The notes under the pieces: model-generated
The model's database searches: none
Told to the model about the DNA's origin: nothing
What the model saw: the letters and a program-made list of their open reading frames with translations, nothing else
Part shown: positions 1-11,650 of the stretch, one piece after another
Layout: each line of letters begins with the position of its first letter
How positions within the stretch are numbered: position 1 is the first letter of the stretch
Source of the DNA: Lactarius indigo
Lineage: Eukaryota > Basidiomycota > Agaricomycetes > Russulales > Russulaceae
Reading direction: 5' to 3'
NCBI GenBank assembly: GCA_025766275.1
Contig: JAFKAC010000001.1
Span: forward strand, 3,410,001 to 3,474,000
DNA length: 64,000 nucleotides
Position numbers and translations under genes: made by a program

Positions 1-3000
1 GGTGCTGGACATTGTGTCGTGGGTACGGAAAAGATGAGTTGAGAGGTGAAACGATTGAGGATGGGAACATGTGGTAGGGTTCTGAAGCACGATAATAGGT
101 CGCGTACTCGTTACGAGAATAGGACGGATACGCCAAGGTAGTGCTCGGCGGATCGGGGTGTGCGTACATAGCGAATTCTAGGAATACGTTAATATGAAAC
201 TTCAGGAAATGGCGTAAGACAGCACCTCCGTCATTCTCGTTTGTCGGCGGAGCCTCGTATCGACCTTCAGCAATGACAATCGAGGAGGAGCCCGAAGCGT
301 CGCTAGATCTGCTACGGCTAGGCCTCAGCTCTCGCGACGAGGATAACCGTGGCTGCACGAAGGCCGAAGTTTCGGAATCCGCCGCTCGTGAATGATCCCC
401 CCAACCTGACTCTTGGGAGGCAGAAGAACGGAGTTCGTAAACCTGCTCGATCTTCTCAAATAATGGCCGCAACTTGACCTTATCCCTATCGCAGCTCTTC
501 GAGATACTGTCCCGGAGTTGACTCAAGTCTTCCCAAACTTCGGAAGAGGCGTCCTTCAAGGGTAGACTTGAGTCGTTCGCCATACTCTGCATCAGCTCCA
601 ACAAATTCGCCAAGTCTAGATCATTTAGGTCCGACCCTTCGAACGGCGCCATAGTCGTCGCCAAACGTCCTAGTTTGCAAAAGTTCAGCAGTGGCCCATC
701 CTGCACAGCTTTTGTAAGCGTATCCTGGGCTTTCCTCATGAACCCGGCATCGACATGACCCCCATCGATGAAGGAACCCCAGAAACCCGCATCCTCTTCA
801 CCCCCTACGCCAAGGGTGTAGAACAGTCTTGCGAGAGAAGCAACGTCCCACTGTGACCGGAAGATCACGGTACCATTTCGATTCGCCTCCTTGGAAAATT
901 GGGCCAGAAGCGCTCTACAGAATCGGGCCTGGATGATGCTGATGCGGAAACTCATGGCCCTTCCGATGAATGTGCCTTGGAAACAACGTGCGACGAATAG
1001 TTCGACGTGTTGCCCTAGTGACCCGAATTCGGGAGCCCGCCAGTCCACATTCTGGGAATCTTCCAGCGCAATAAATGCCTGATCAACTATCGTGCAGCAA
1101 GCCACAAAGATCCTCGGCTTCTCTGGAATCGGAGTATCTTCTCGCAAGGCGTTCTGGAGACTGTCTTGCAGACAGGTCCATAGACCGTCTTCACAGATAA
1201 GGCCTTCCATGAACTTCATGGATTTTTCATGATAGGTAGCGGAGATAAAATCCGGGAGATAACTTGCGAATTCCTGCAAGAGGTTGGGATTCCGAAGGTG
1301 CCCCCTTTCAAACGCAACGTCAGCTCTGCCGTGATATTTGGAGTAGCGCGAAAACACCACGCTGAGACGCAGTCCTCGGGCCACGGCGTCCAAACACTCG
1401 AGGAGAGGAGTGAGTCTGGAGTATTGTCCTTCAGTCTGGACGTGCATGCGTGTTTTGTTGTGTACGTGAGTGAACCTTGCCAACGCAGAATCGGATACTT
1501 CGGTCCGAGCGATCCTTAGCCCTTTCGGGAGGAGGTCGAGTGTCTTCCAACAAAGGGACAGCTTCGAAGGATCAACGTTATCGCGTGAAATAACCGCTTC
1601 GGCGAGTAAGATCAGATTGACCAGAGGGCCGTCGTACCGGAGAGACTGCAACATTTTCTGGTCCATCCGCGACTGTTCGGACGTGGCTTCCGACATGGCT
1701 CCCGTGAAGAAGGACGTGTGCAAGGGAACAAGGTGGGTGAGAGCCTGTGGTGACTCCCCTGCCGGTTCTGTGAGCTGTGTCAGGAGACCATAGAAAGCAA
1801 TGCCCCTGACACAGGATGCGCGTAAGGCCACTACCGGATCCGTCCCACCGCACAACTCGTTGAGTCCGTAAATAATTTCCTGGATGTATTTCTCCGGCAC
1901 TCCCTCCGCGGCGAATCCGCTTGTCGTCTTCCCGGTGCTGTATTTGAAGATTGTCGATAGAGAATTGACGCAAGCTAGCACTCGGTTCGTGCATACTTCT
2001 TCAGGATGTTCGAGAGACGCCGCGCACGCCATGAGGTGCGCATTGATACGCTTCAGGATGTGTCCCGCGGTCAGAACCTTCGGAATGTGATCTGAGCCTG
2101 TGAGGGGGGAGTGGATATATCCCTGGAGTCCACCTAAGAAGTGGTCCATGTCGGTATCGTCTAAAGCGACATTGCCCGTGAAAAGCCATTCCATGGCGTA
2201 GGCATCGAGCTTGGGCGCCACCTCATCCGCCTCTTTCAACAGAAAACGCGTTCTGTCGAAGCTGAGGCCGTTGAAATACTCGCGTCGTGTCAGAGACTGT
2301 GGGGAGAGGCGCCACAAAGGCCGCCATATGGTGTGATAAAGGAACAGGAGAGCCGTGACACAAGCCATGGCACAAGATCGAAGTGGAGGGGTCAGAGCCG
2401 TATGGTAGGGGGAATTGCCGAAAATGAAGGGAGATACGCTGAGAGCCGCATACACCACCGCCAACCCCCAGAAACAACCGCGGGCGACTCCACCAACAGC
2501 TTCGTCAAAGATTTGAAGAAAATCGCCGAGTGCCCAGAAAAATAAGAAGACAGAAACGTGCAAAAGCACGTGGACGCCGTACATGAACCTCTTCAGTTGG
2601 AATTGGTCGAGGCCTTGAATCAGATAAGTCCTCACACGCCCCCGCTTGTGCGGCGTCGCATGTGGATAGGCATACTTGATGAATTCGCGGATCCATTGTT
2701 GTATAAGAACGGACGCCAGAACGCTCGTCATACTGAAGAAGAGACTGAGAAACATGAGGATATTCACGCGAACGGCGGCGCTCGGTCTCTGCGAGGACGA
2801 GGACGAGGATTGGGTGACCCCACTGGATTGATTATTGCCGGGCTGAAGAGTCTTGTAGGTTTCGATGATAAAACTTGCAACTACGGAAGAGAAAAGGCCG
2901 TTCTGTAACGTAGTACTCAGATTCCGCGAATTGTAGGGTCAACCCTTGGGGGTAGCCCCATACCAGAATCAACATCGATTGCGTCTCGCCAGACAGGCCA

Positions 3001-3146
3001 TCAACGAGTTTCTGGTCGTATTTTTCTGCCTCTGACCCATAGAGCTTCCAGTACGCTGCAGAAGTGTCTCCGTATTCATGACCTTTGGATGGTCTGTCTG
3101 CGAGAGTAAAAGCTAAGCTATAGAATGCGTACTTTCGCGTTTCCAT
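1..3146 (-). CDS. DUF6535-domain membrane protein, C-terminus beyond window edge
   Basis: The gene starts at 3146 and is open to the left edge, so the C-terminus is missing. Exon 1 is 3146-2964, a 61-nt GT-AG intron covers 2963-2903, and exon 2 runs from 2902 to base 1 without a stop (about 1,028 residues visible). The N-terminus carries the DUF6535 hallmark: a Y-G-S-E-A stretch, then K-Y-D near residue 40, followed by the first hydrophobic segment (NGLFSSVVASFIIETY) directly after the intron. Three more hydrophobic segments follow within about 200 residues, the second preceding a W-I-R-E-F motif. The rest is a long, mostly hydrophilic region with helical repeats and a Ser-rich tail. This family is known only as an expanded agaricomycete membrane-protein family; no function is established. 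An additional short upstream exon is possible because many relatives have a longer N-terminus. Confidence 0.85.
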
Positions 3147-4092
3147 CTATTTTTGTCATCTTCATTGCATTTTCCTTCGTCGCCCCTGAAAGACGGGAGT
3201 TTCTCAGGAACTGTAGGGCAAATAATGGATGAGATTGGAAAGGTGGACATGAAATCGACGCTGACCCTCTGGTTGAGCTTCCACATCGTTCGTTGCACCC
3301 ATGAAGTGCACACCACTAGCACCTGCGAACCGCGGTGCTTTATAAAGCGTGGAACACAGGTGATAATGGCTGTATAGGGGTTCTAAGGGTCGGCTGATTA
3401 CCCAGAAGGAAGACCTAGAATTAAATGCTTCCGCCCATAAGTTCGTGTGGTGCATCACCGGCAGCGAAAATTACGACACAGGTGAATAAATGGATCTCGA
3501 CGCTGTAAATGCGAGTCCGCCGCCGTCGATGGTCAGGATGCATCCACACCACCATTCTGGAGACAAGTGGGACAGATTCGGTGTTTAGAAAGCAACGGAA
3601 AGGATAAATATTATGGGTGTGCGCGGCGGAAGTGGAAGTAGAGTGATCCCAAACCATCAGACTGACGCTAAGCGACCGATGTGGAGTCTGTGAAGTCTCA
3701 GGAGCAATTTGTCCTTTGAGGGACAGTGATAGCCCAAATTACGGCGGAGCGCTGAGTTTGTTCCCCGCCGCATTTGCGCCGTATGAACGAGGAAAACTTG
3801 AGCCAGCCATGATGCATGAAGCTTGAAGTAGTGCGGGGCCCTCACACCACCGTGGCACCGTCATACTGAATGTGTGAAAACCGTCAATGATGGTCAGTAA
3901 TCGTGGGAATTTCTGCATCCGACCGTGGACAGCTCAAGTACTGAATGAAAAAGATACAATTCGATGCGGAAAACTTGGTCCCCGTCGTCGCTTGTGGTTC
4001 GCATTGGTGTGCATCCCGGAAACGGCTGCGTCTAGGCCCCTGACAATTGTCAGAGAACGCAAGGGAACAGGAGAAAGTTTCCATACGTACAG

Positions 4093-4133
4093 TACTATGC
4101 CTGATCACTCATTCGGACGGGACCACTGAGTCA
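4093..4133 (+). repeat. Left arm of perfect 41-bp inverted repeat
   Basis: The arm begins TACTATGCCTGATCACTC and matches the reverse complement of 4426-4466 base for base over 41 bp. The arms flank 292 bp of non-coding, partly AT-rich DNA. The outermost dinucleotides are TA on both sides, which would fit a TA target duplication of a Tc1/mariner-type MITE. No transposase ORF lies inside, and no longer target-site duplication is visible. Confidence 0.85.
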
Positions 4134-4425
4134 GACAGTCACGCTTAGTAACGGTCCTATTTTGGAATATTTGGAACTCCGATCTACCGAAGAGGCAAGG
4201 GAGCTCACGTGCACGTCCCTCCACTTTCGGAAAGTAGTCAGCCACTAAATCGAACCCCGACACGGCGTTGGTCGGCAGGCGTGACATAGAGCCTTTTTTC
4301 TAACTTCGCAACACACCAAGATTTTAACAAAAAAAAAGTTCGAGTACATTAAGGTGTAGTATTAGACATTGTATATTTAATTTTGTGAGGGTTGAGGCAG
4401 AGGTGAGTGAGATAATTGATGTGTT

Positions 4426-4466
4426 TGACTCAGTGGTCCCGTCCGAATGAGTGATCAGGCATAGTA
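4426..4466 (-). repeat. Right arm of perfect 41-bp inverted repeat
   Basis: Exact reverse complement of 4093-4133. Together the arms could form a long hairpin with a 292-nt loop, or mark the termini of a small non-autonomous element. Confidence 0.85.
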
Positions 4467-5446
4467 TGCTCGTCGTCGCCGAGTCGTCGGACTACTATGA
4501 CATACTCAACAAAAATGAAAGCGCATTCCCTCGTAATTTTTTGGCTTCACCGGCAGAAAATACCAAAGAAAACGCCGCGGCCCACCACACCTGCAGTACA
4601 CACAGCTGAAGTTTTGACGCCATCAGTCGTCACGCTCGCCGTCCACAAGCAAGCATGGACCCCCAACCACCACCATAACTCGACAGCATGCGATGACGTG
4701 ATAAACCAGACGCCGGCGCCGAGAGGCGCTCCGCACGCGATGATGCCCACGATGATGCTATTGCTGCCGACCGGACACTCCACCAACCCTCCCTGCGTGT
4801 GACCCCGAGCCCGATTACCCCGACTACGCTATCCCGACACCCGGCCAACGCAAGCTGGAGCCCATACAACGCGACCTCCAAAACGGTGAGGAGAACATTA
4901 GGGCGTCAGCAGCAACGGTATCGGTGGCGACGGCAGTGCAACGCCGTGCCCTTCGTAGTGCTAGTTGCTGCCGTCATCGCTAGAGTTGTCGTCACGACCG
5001 CCGCCGTTGTCATCAGCGATGACAGCAACAGCGACGCGATGATGACAGTGACGCCGCCGACGTCACTTGCGAATGCGGGATACAGAGAAAACGAGTGCAC
5101 TCCTCATCACACTGTCCACATTACAAATTCTCCCTTTTCGTGCTTGAACATCTGTAGATGACCAAGTATATGTCTTAAATACAAATTTAATACAAATCGA
5201 ATTTTTAAAAAGACAACGAGGACGATGGTGACAGCGACGAGAGCGATGCTTGTGGGTCCCCGGAGACCGAGTGAACGGCAGAAAACAAACCAGCGAAATG
5301 CCTAATTACTGACGCCACAAGAGATTGAGGATACCGATGCCGTCCGAGCCGAATGAATGCAGCCCAGACGCAGGCAGAAGAGACGGACATGCTACTTCAT
5401 TTCAAGTTGCCATCGCCCTATTGATCCACACGTCCACTTCTTTCCA

Positions 5447-6926
5447 TTACGCTCGCAACTCTTCGCTTGGCATCACATCACCTTCACTAGACCCGCACAT
5501 ACCCTCGATCGATCTTTTCATAGAAGGGACGAGGAGTCGCACAAACGCCGTCGCGGCCTCATGTGCCTCCTCACGCGGGGCATCAAGCTTCAACCAGCGT
5601 GCGGCACGCTTGGGCCAGTGCGCCGCCAAGTGCCCGTACTAGATCTTTCAGTAGAGCTACTAGTGCGAGTAGCCGCAAATCATTTAGTGTCGCGAGCAGT
5701 GCATTGGCAAACACTGCAACAGGCAGGTATGCCACCAGCGCTTGCGGGGGCATCTGGAGTACCCCCGCAGTTGTCCCTGCAGTAGCCCGCGAATCCCTTC
5801 GCGGTGCGCCGACCTCAGCCCAGCTCGTCCCGGGCGTCTTCTTGAACTCTACAGCCGCCTTGGAAAACTCGCCTGACACACGCACACGCACGGAATCGTC
5901 AAAGAGCGGCGGAAGCAGCGTCCGAAAATCCAAACCGAGTCGTGCGAACGACGTGCCGCAATATGTGAGTTGGGTGAGTAACGCCGTGTGGGTAGGCGCG
6001 CCGGACTGGCACGGTAATGCCGTGCATAGCGCGCCGCGAGAGTAGCTGAGACGCACACGCGGGGAGCAGCATGCGGAGTACATCCAGGTCCTCTCGGGCT
6101 AGATCTGCAGGAGGCCGCTCGAGGAATATGGCGGCACACTGGGTAACGAGGTCGTGCACCCCTTCGTGCCACGCATCGGCTTATTTCTTCATGTATCGAA
6201 CCCACGCCCCTCTCTCTCCGCGTTTGTGAGCGCGGCGTTGAACGCCTCAAGTCAGCCGATAAGGAACGCGAGTGTGAGTGCGCGCCTCGGAAGCACGTGC
6301 ATGCGCTGAGGAAGCTGACGGCACGGAAAAGAGCCGGGAGCTTGCCTTGTGCACGGGGTGTGGCGAGGGACTGGGTGAACAGCAGGCGAATGGAATTGTC
6401 CGCCTCTGTATGGACGTCTTGTACGGCCTGTACATACGGGAAATGCGCGGCTAGACAAGTGGCGTGTGCTGCAAGGTCGAGGGCCTCTTGAAAATGACCT
6501 GCACGAACACATGCATCTACGAGAACAGGGAGTTCGAGGATGTCTTGGTAAATTCGATGAATGCTCGAGGAAAGCGGCACGACGACGAGAAGACTGGATG
6601 GATGAGATGTCCGAAGAGACCGAGCACGCGGTGCACTCCAGAGCGGGAATGTCGTCAAGGAGGGTAGTGTGAATACCCGAGAATGACGAAAATGTCGCAG
6701 TGAAGTTAGTAGTCGTTGAATGAAGCGACAAAAAGGTTGGGTAAGAGGAGGTGCAGAGATTTGTGAGCGCGTTTATGAGCTGAGATAAAGTGGAGGAGAG
6801 ATTCGCAGGCTCAGTAAGGATCGAGTCCAGTGGAGGTGTTATGATGTCTTCGAGATAGGCCGTAGCCTTTGAAGATGATAGTTCTAGCTTTCCAGATAAA
6901 ACGTCCCCTAAGGAGGTCAACGCCAA
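5447..6926 (-). pseudogene. COG8: Degenerate COG8 (conserved oligomeric Golgi complex subunit 8, Dor1 family)
   Basis: Pieces of a COG8-like protein occur in order but in different frames. They include an N-terminal helical part ending R-R-A-A-F-L-E-H-S-S-N, then D-I-L-E-L-P-V-L-V-D-A-C-V, then K-L-P-A-L-F-R-A-V, then the L-T-Q-L-T-Y-C motif with S-F-A-R-L-G-L-D-F-R, then A-L-L-A-T-L-N-D-L-R-L-L. Joining them requires at least five single-base frame shifts (near 6560, 6300, 6210, 6030 and 5585). There are also two in-frame stops (TGA near 6253 where Arg is expected, TAA near 6180 inside Y-A-D-A-W). No ATG is visible at the 5' end; the open frame starts at a TTG near 6926. COG8 normally acts in the Golgi tethering complex for retrograde transport. 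This copy looks dead, unless the assembly is very poor here. Confidence 0.75.
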
Positions 6927-7320
6927 GCCGCTGTCCTATTGTGTGTAAACATTTGGGGTTTCTATGAACCAAAAAGACTATCTGCACATTCAAAGCAGTA
7001 AACGACACCGAGGTGGTGGCAACACACCTGCAACCTAGTGTGATGACGACAGAGTAAATATTCTGGGTTGGAAAACTTGTTCTGCCTTCAAGCTTCAAGC
7101 TTCGAGCTTCAAGCTACGCAGATTCCCCACTATGACATCGAACGGGCACTCTCAGTCGTGTCATGGCAGATACAGTACCGGCCACCGCGAATTTGGCCTG
7201 GCCCCTGGACGTGTGTCGACCCTCCATTAGCTGCATGCGTTTTCACACACCGATCACGGCTTTTATTATTACGACTACGACTCTGGGCGCGCGGTAGCGT
7301 TATACAATAAGTTGAATCCC
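6927..7320. other. Intergenic, no gene seen
   Basis: Spacer between the COG8 remnant and the first NmrA-like gene. It contains a short run of TTCAAGC/AGCTTC repeats at about 7085-7112. A segment at about 7171-7195 (CAGTACCGGCC followed by GCGAATTT) recurs with small changes at about 12126-12150, suggesting shared repeat or duplicated flank sequence. Confidence 0.5.
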
Positions 7321-8331
7321 TCAGGCAACTGGGAGGTTATCAACCACAGAGGACGGGTTCCAATCCGGGTATAGGTGGTTGTCTGTCCTCCATCGCCCAT
7401 CACCCGTTGCCCAGAGCTTGTGCAGGAATGCGAGAACGTCTTGAGGGTTAGAAGCTATTCGCGCATCGAGTTCCGAAATCGGGATGTAAGTCACTTCCAC
7501 TTTCTTCCCGGTCTTCGCTTCATATTCTTTGAATATTTCGTTGAACGACTAATTCCATACTTCCATCATTATTCAACGTCGAAATATTATCAGAGTTGCA
7601 CATACCTTGGTGTCTCCTGTTATGGTGAATGAGCGGTTCTTCAATTGGTCGGTGGGGAGGTGCGTCAACACGTAGGAAAGGTATCGTGCGATGTCGGATC
7701 TGGATGTATATGGCATCGGGTTTGAGCCATCGCCACCAACAGACACTTTTCCGCTCGTGACGTCAAGACCGACAGCCCTGCTCTTCAGTTGAAAAAGCAG
7801 AGGGAGTACAACAAGAAAAGTGCTCACGGTACCCAAAAAGAATCTGCGAATCCTCCTGTGTAGAAGAGCGCATACGGAATACCGATGACCTTCAGCTGCT
7901 CTTGAATATTGGCCTTTGCACCATAGAAGCCCTCTGTTGCACCTTCTGTTGGTGTTCCGAATTCTGAAGGGACGAAAAGCTTGACGCCAACCTCCTTCGC
8001 AGCTTCGGCAACTCCAGGTTGCACGTCAAGAGCCATTCCTGAGATTGCAGAGATGACGACGTCCACTCCAGTCAAAGCCTTCTTGACAGATTCTTTATTA
8101 GAGTAGTCGACCGGGATCAGCTTAGCGGCGGGGTCGACAGTGGTTTTGGATCCCTATGACAGTTGGTCAGTGTGTGCGTCTGACTAGTAGACTTGGATGC
8201 GGGTTTGCCTGGCGAGTGAGGACAACAACGTCGTTCACAGTTCCCGCGGCCTTGTCTACTAGAAGCTGGCGGATGATGAAGCTACCAATCCTACCGGCAC
8301 CAACGACAGCAAAGTTCTTGTACCCAGACAT
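7321..8331 (-). CDS. NmrA-like/isoflavone-reductase-like oxidoreductase, copy A
   Basis: Four exons: 8331-8209, 8153-7828, 7777-7606 and 7548-7321. They sum to 849 nt and encode 282 aa. The N-terminus has the Rossmann nucleotide-binding motif G-A-G-R-I-G-S at residues 11-17. Other family features follow: V-D-Y-S-N-K-E-S, the V-D-V-V-I-S strand, and the K-L-F-V-P-S-E-F-G motif typical of NmrA/isoflavone reductase-like proteins. These proteins bind NAD(P) and act as reductases or redox sensors; the substrate here is unknown. Intron 1 (8208-8154) begins with GC rather than GT, while the others are GT-AG. It is one of three paralogues in the same orientation (copies B and C lie at 9526-10538 and 12673-13699) with identical intron positions, so they arose by tandem duplication. 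Confidence 0.88.
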
Positions 8332-9525
8332 GTAGGAGGCGGTTGATGTACATCCAACCTCTTCTATTTAACTGCCTCCTGACCTACGCCCACGAAGACG
8401 CATCAAAACTGGGATGATTTGAGGCCGCGTCATCGAGTGCCGTGGTGCGCTGTCCGGACAACTTGGTGCGCTTCCCATAAGATTTGGGGTGCACCCGTGC
8501 CTAGTAACGCCGAACGTGCTGACTCATTCCAATTACGCTGCTTCCTTCCGTCTTACAGGCCAGGTCACGGTACCTGCTCAGCGATTTTATGCCCTAGACA
8601 CGCGCTGCCTTGCCTTTGACTCGGCCCTACACAGATCAATTCGAACATATTGAGACTACAAGATGACCTGGTGTTGTTCAACATACGCTCTACTAATCAC
8701 TTTCACTGGCACCCCTACCTCAACGCGAACCGAGGAAAGTCCTGACTGGACACACCACTGATCTACATCGACAAAAAACTGGCAGGAGTTGTACGCCACC
8801 TCCACACGCCGGGCCTTCTTGTCAAGTAGTCTACAGGTAGCCGTCAAGATATGATATGCTGTGCCAGTGGAGGGGAGCAGACCTTAGTCTACGGACCTCT
8901 GTGAGTCTAACACTTTAGTGTACCTACCAACCCAGCTGCTTAGTCGGTGACTTTGCCTCCAGATTTATCTACCAAGACCCCTATGCCCACATTGAAGGCG
9001 TAACACTGTGACTCGGCCACCTCTGGCTTCCTCAGTATTTTCGGTGGTCGGACCTCATCCAGCCAGTTCAGTCCTAGACTACCAGGAAACACTGATGGGC
9101 ACACGCTGGCAAGGGTTGTTGCACAACTGCACCTGGCCCTGATACACTTAGCCATGGAAAAAATTTGCCGACGTCGATGGATACTGTGAAGAAGGACGAA
9201 GTAAACGGGCGTTCTTGCAGCCTATGGTTCATGAAAATGTATCGGATAGACGCTTGTCACCTCTTCATCTACCAATCACAAAGAATGTTTCCATTAGTCG
9301 AACCAAAGTCCCACACTGCGTTTGCTTAGACGTTCAAATTACTAGACTCGGATATGTCCAGATTTTAGTACAACCAGTCTGCAACAACAGTACCTTGGAG
9401 AAAAGGGTCCCTAGGGTGCAGTGAAACGCATCATCACTTTACACACATTCCAACGATGTTCGTTTTTCGCAAATTTAAGTTATTCTCATGATATATGCAC
9501 GTATGGTATGCAATGAATTGAAAGA
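8332..9525. other. Intergenic between NmrA copies A and B
   Basis: Two short minus-strand ORFs (63 and 71 codons, 8656-8847 and 8940-9155) are present but do not join into a recognisable protein. The first has no clear start context. The second starts with a Cys-rich stretch, but it lacks a convincing signal peptide. I treat the stretch as non-coding. Confidence 0.45.
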
Positions 9526-10538
9526 TTAGGCAAGCGGAATATTATCAACCACCGAGGACGGATTCCAGTCGGGGAACAAGTGATTGTCTGTCTCCGGGTG
9601 ATAAGGCGTCGCCCATATCTTTTGCAGTAATGCAGCAACGTCTTGAGGGTTTGAAGCCAGTCGCGCATCAAGTTCCGAAACCGGGATGTAAGTCACTTCC
9701 ACTTTCTTCCCAGTCTTCGCTTCATATTCCTCGAATATTTCGTTGAACGACTAATTTGATACTTTCATTACCATTCGACGTCGAAAACACTATACCAGAG
9801 CTGCACGTACCTTGGTGTCACCCCTTATAGAGAAGGAACGGTTCTTCAGTTGCTCAGCGGGAAGATGTGTCAACACGTAGGAAAGGTATCGTGCGATGTC
9901 GGGTCTGGAAGTGAACGGAATCGAGTTTGTGCCGTCACCACCAACAAACACTTTTCCACTCAAGACATCGAGTCCGCAGGTTCTGCAGACTCTTTGGTTG
10001 AACAAACGACAAAGAGAGTATGGTAATAAAAGTGCTCACGGGACCCAGATGAAATCCGCGAAGGGCCCAGTCCAGAAGAGGGCATACGGAATGCCGATGG
10101 CCTTCAGCTGTTCTTGAATAGTGGCCTTCAAGGAAAGGGAGCCCCCCTTTGGGCCTACCGTCGGTCCTCCAAATTCTGAGGGGATGAACAGCTTGACGCC
10201 AACCTCCTTCGCAGCTTCGGCGATTCTTGGTTGCAGATTAAGAGCCGTCAATGCGACCGTAGAGATGACGACGTCTACTCCAGTCAAAGCGTTCTTGATT
10301 GACTCTTTGTTCGAGTAGTCGACGGGAAACAACTTGGCAGCGGGGTCGACAGTGGTATTAGATCCCTGCGATAATTGATTAGTGCATGCATTTGACTGGA
10401 AGGTGCAGGGCTTGCCTGGCGAGTAAGGACAACGACGTCGTTGACAATTCCTGCGGCCTTGTCCACTAGGAGCTGGCGGATGATGAAGCTGCCAATCTCG
10501 CCAGCGCCAACAACTGCAAAGTTCTTGTATCCAGACAT
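9526..10538 (-). CDS. NmrA-like/isoflavone-reductase-like oxidoreductase, copy B
   Basis: Four exons: 10538-10416, 10365-10040, 9982-9811 and 9750-9526. They sum to 846 nt and encode 281 aa. The protein shares the dinucleotide-binding G-A-G-E-I-G-S motif, the K-L-F-I-P-S-E-F-G motif and the F-N-E-I-F-E-E-Y C-terminal helix with copy A. Intron 1 (10415-10366) has a GC donor (CAG/GCAAGC) and an AG acceptor. It has the same exon lengths as copy A for exons 1-3. Function is inferred only at family level: NAD(P)-binding, atypical short-chain dehydrogenase fold. Of the three copies it is closest in sequence to copy A. Confidence 0.88.
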
Positions 10539-11369
10539 ATATCAATAGACGGTGTGGAAGTTGAGGCTCACCCACATCCACTAGTCACCTCTATTTAAGC
10601 TCGTCCTCCTTCATTAAGTCACCGGTCACCGGGCATTCAGAATGTTGCGTCATGAGCAAAATATAGCGACCTTGGAGATGCATTAGTCATTCAACGAGCG
10701 CATTCACCAATTCGAGCCACCGATTCAAGTGGTTAGCTTACCAAGGTTTCAGATGTAGCTTGTCAGCGTTGGATGCCTCGCCGTACATGCGTGCTGGGAT
10801 GTCCAAAATACGTTGTCGGCCTTCGGTCTTGGTTACTCAATCATGCTGAGACTCGCGGACCAGCCCCTTCTACGGTAGCGGTATCCCTACATTCGAACCA
10901 CGCTCAGTCTTAGGTCGTAGCGACTGCGTCTGCGTCATAGACGGTAATGTGTTGTTATATATAGATGGTGCGGAAAAAAGAAGTCCATGTGCGTTGTGCT
11001 ACTGTAATGTCTGGGGTTCAAGTTATATGGCATTCAAGTTGCCATAGCTTCAGTATTTCGTGGATCTGTTTCATGTCACACGCAAGAGCAAAAAAAAAAA
11101 CGATGGCAGTACGGTGACTCAGAGCAGAACAAACTTTGAGGTTGAACTCAGCTTATGCCATACAGTCATCCCCGGGCCGCATCTCCGCCCTTGCTTGCTT
11201 CTCACTGAGTCCCACAACCAGGCTGGGACAGTGCGCAAGTTTTTCATTTTGAGTATGTTGAGAGTTCAGTGAAACGCATCCTAACTCCATGTGTCCGAAC
11301 ATTTTCCATTCATTCTCAGTTGCTCTCGATACCGCAATACGCAGCGCATGCACAGAGTGTATACAATAA
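10539..11369. other. Intergenic, no gene seen
   Basis: No coding region found. A poly-A run occurs near 11089-11100. From about 11265 the sequence (CAGTGAAACGCATC) matches the stretch near 9419-9432 behind copy B. This indicates that flanking DNA was duplicated together with the gene. Confidence 0.45.
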
Positions 11370-11372
11370 GTC

Positions 11373-11612
11373 GAACGTTTCAGGCAACTGGAATGTTATC
11401 AAGCACAGAGGGCAGATTCCAGTTGGGGGTATAAGTGATTGTCTGTCTCCAAACATTCATTTGTTGTTGCCCAGAGTTTGTGCAGGAACGCGGCGAAGTC
11501 TTGAGGGTTAGAAGCTAACCGCGCATCAAGTTCCGAAACTGGGATGTAAGTCACTTCCACCTTTTTCCCGGTCTTCGCTTCGTATTCCTTAACTATCTCG
11601 TTGAACGACTAA
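11373..11612 (-). pseudogene. Truncated NmrA-like copy D (last exon only)
   Basis: The minus strand from 11612 reads the last-exon protein of the array (S-F-N-E-I-V-K-E-Y, K-V-E-V-T-Y-I-P-V-S-E-L-D-A-R, F-L-H-K-L-W-A-T) preceded by a remnant of intron 3 ending in ATTAG. It then suffers a one-base insertion after the H-L-Y-P codons, which shifts the frame to an early stop. Exons 1-3 are absent upstream. The 3' flank (ACAATAAGT, GGCAACTGG, GTTATCAA) still aligns with that of copy A at 7305-7345, so it is a broken duplicate and not an exon of a neighbour. Confidence 0.85.
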
Positions 11613-11650
11613 TTCGATATCTTCGTTACCATTTAACTTCGAAATGTTAT

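Larger units (their letters stand above)
3147..5446. other. No gene recognised; contains a 41-bp inverted repeat
   Basis: Only short ORFs without recognisable motifs occur here on either strand. The stretch 4093-4466 is bounded by a perfect inverted repeat, listed separately. From about 4600 to 5070 the DNA is rich in GAT/GAC/CCG-type trinucleotides, which creates overlapping low-complexity ORFs on both strands. I see no convincing splice-linked coding region. Confidence 0.5.

Noticed and set aside
4497..4881. Overlapping ORFs on both strands rich in Thr, Pro and Gly
   Set aside because: Composition is explained by trinucleotide-rich DNA; there are no introns, starts or motifs to support a gene.
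5563..6083. Long ORFs on the strand opposite COG8
   Set aside because: They are shadows of the high-GC COG8 coding remnant and show no motif.
8656..9155. Possible small secreted Cys-rich protein in two exons
   Set aside because: The two ORFs cannot be joined by good splice sites and there is no clear signal peptide.
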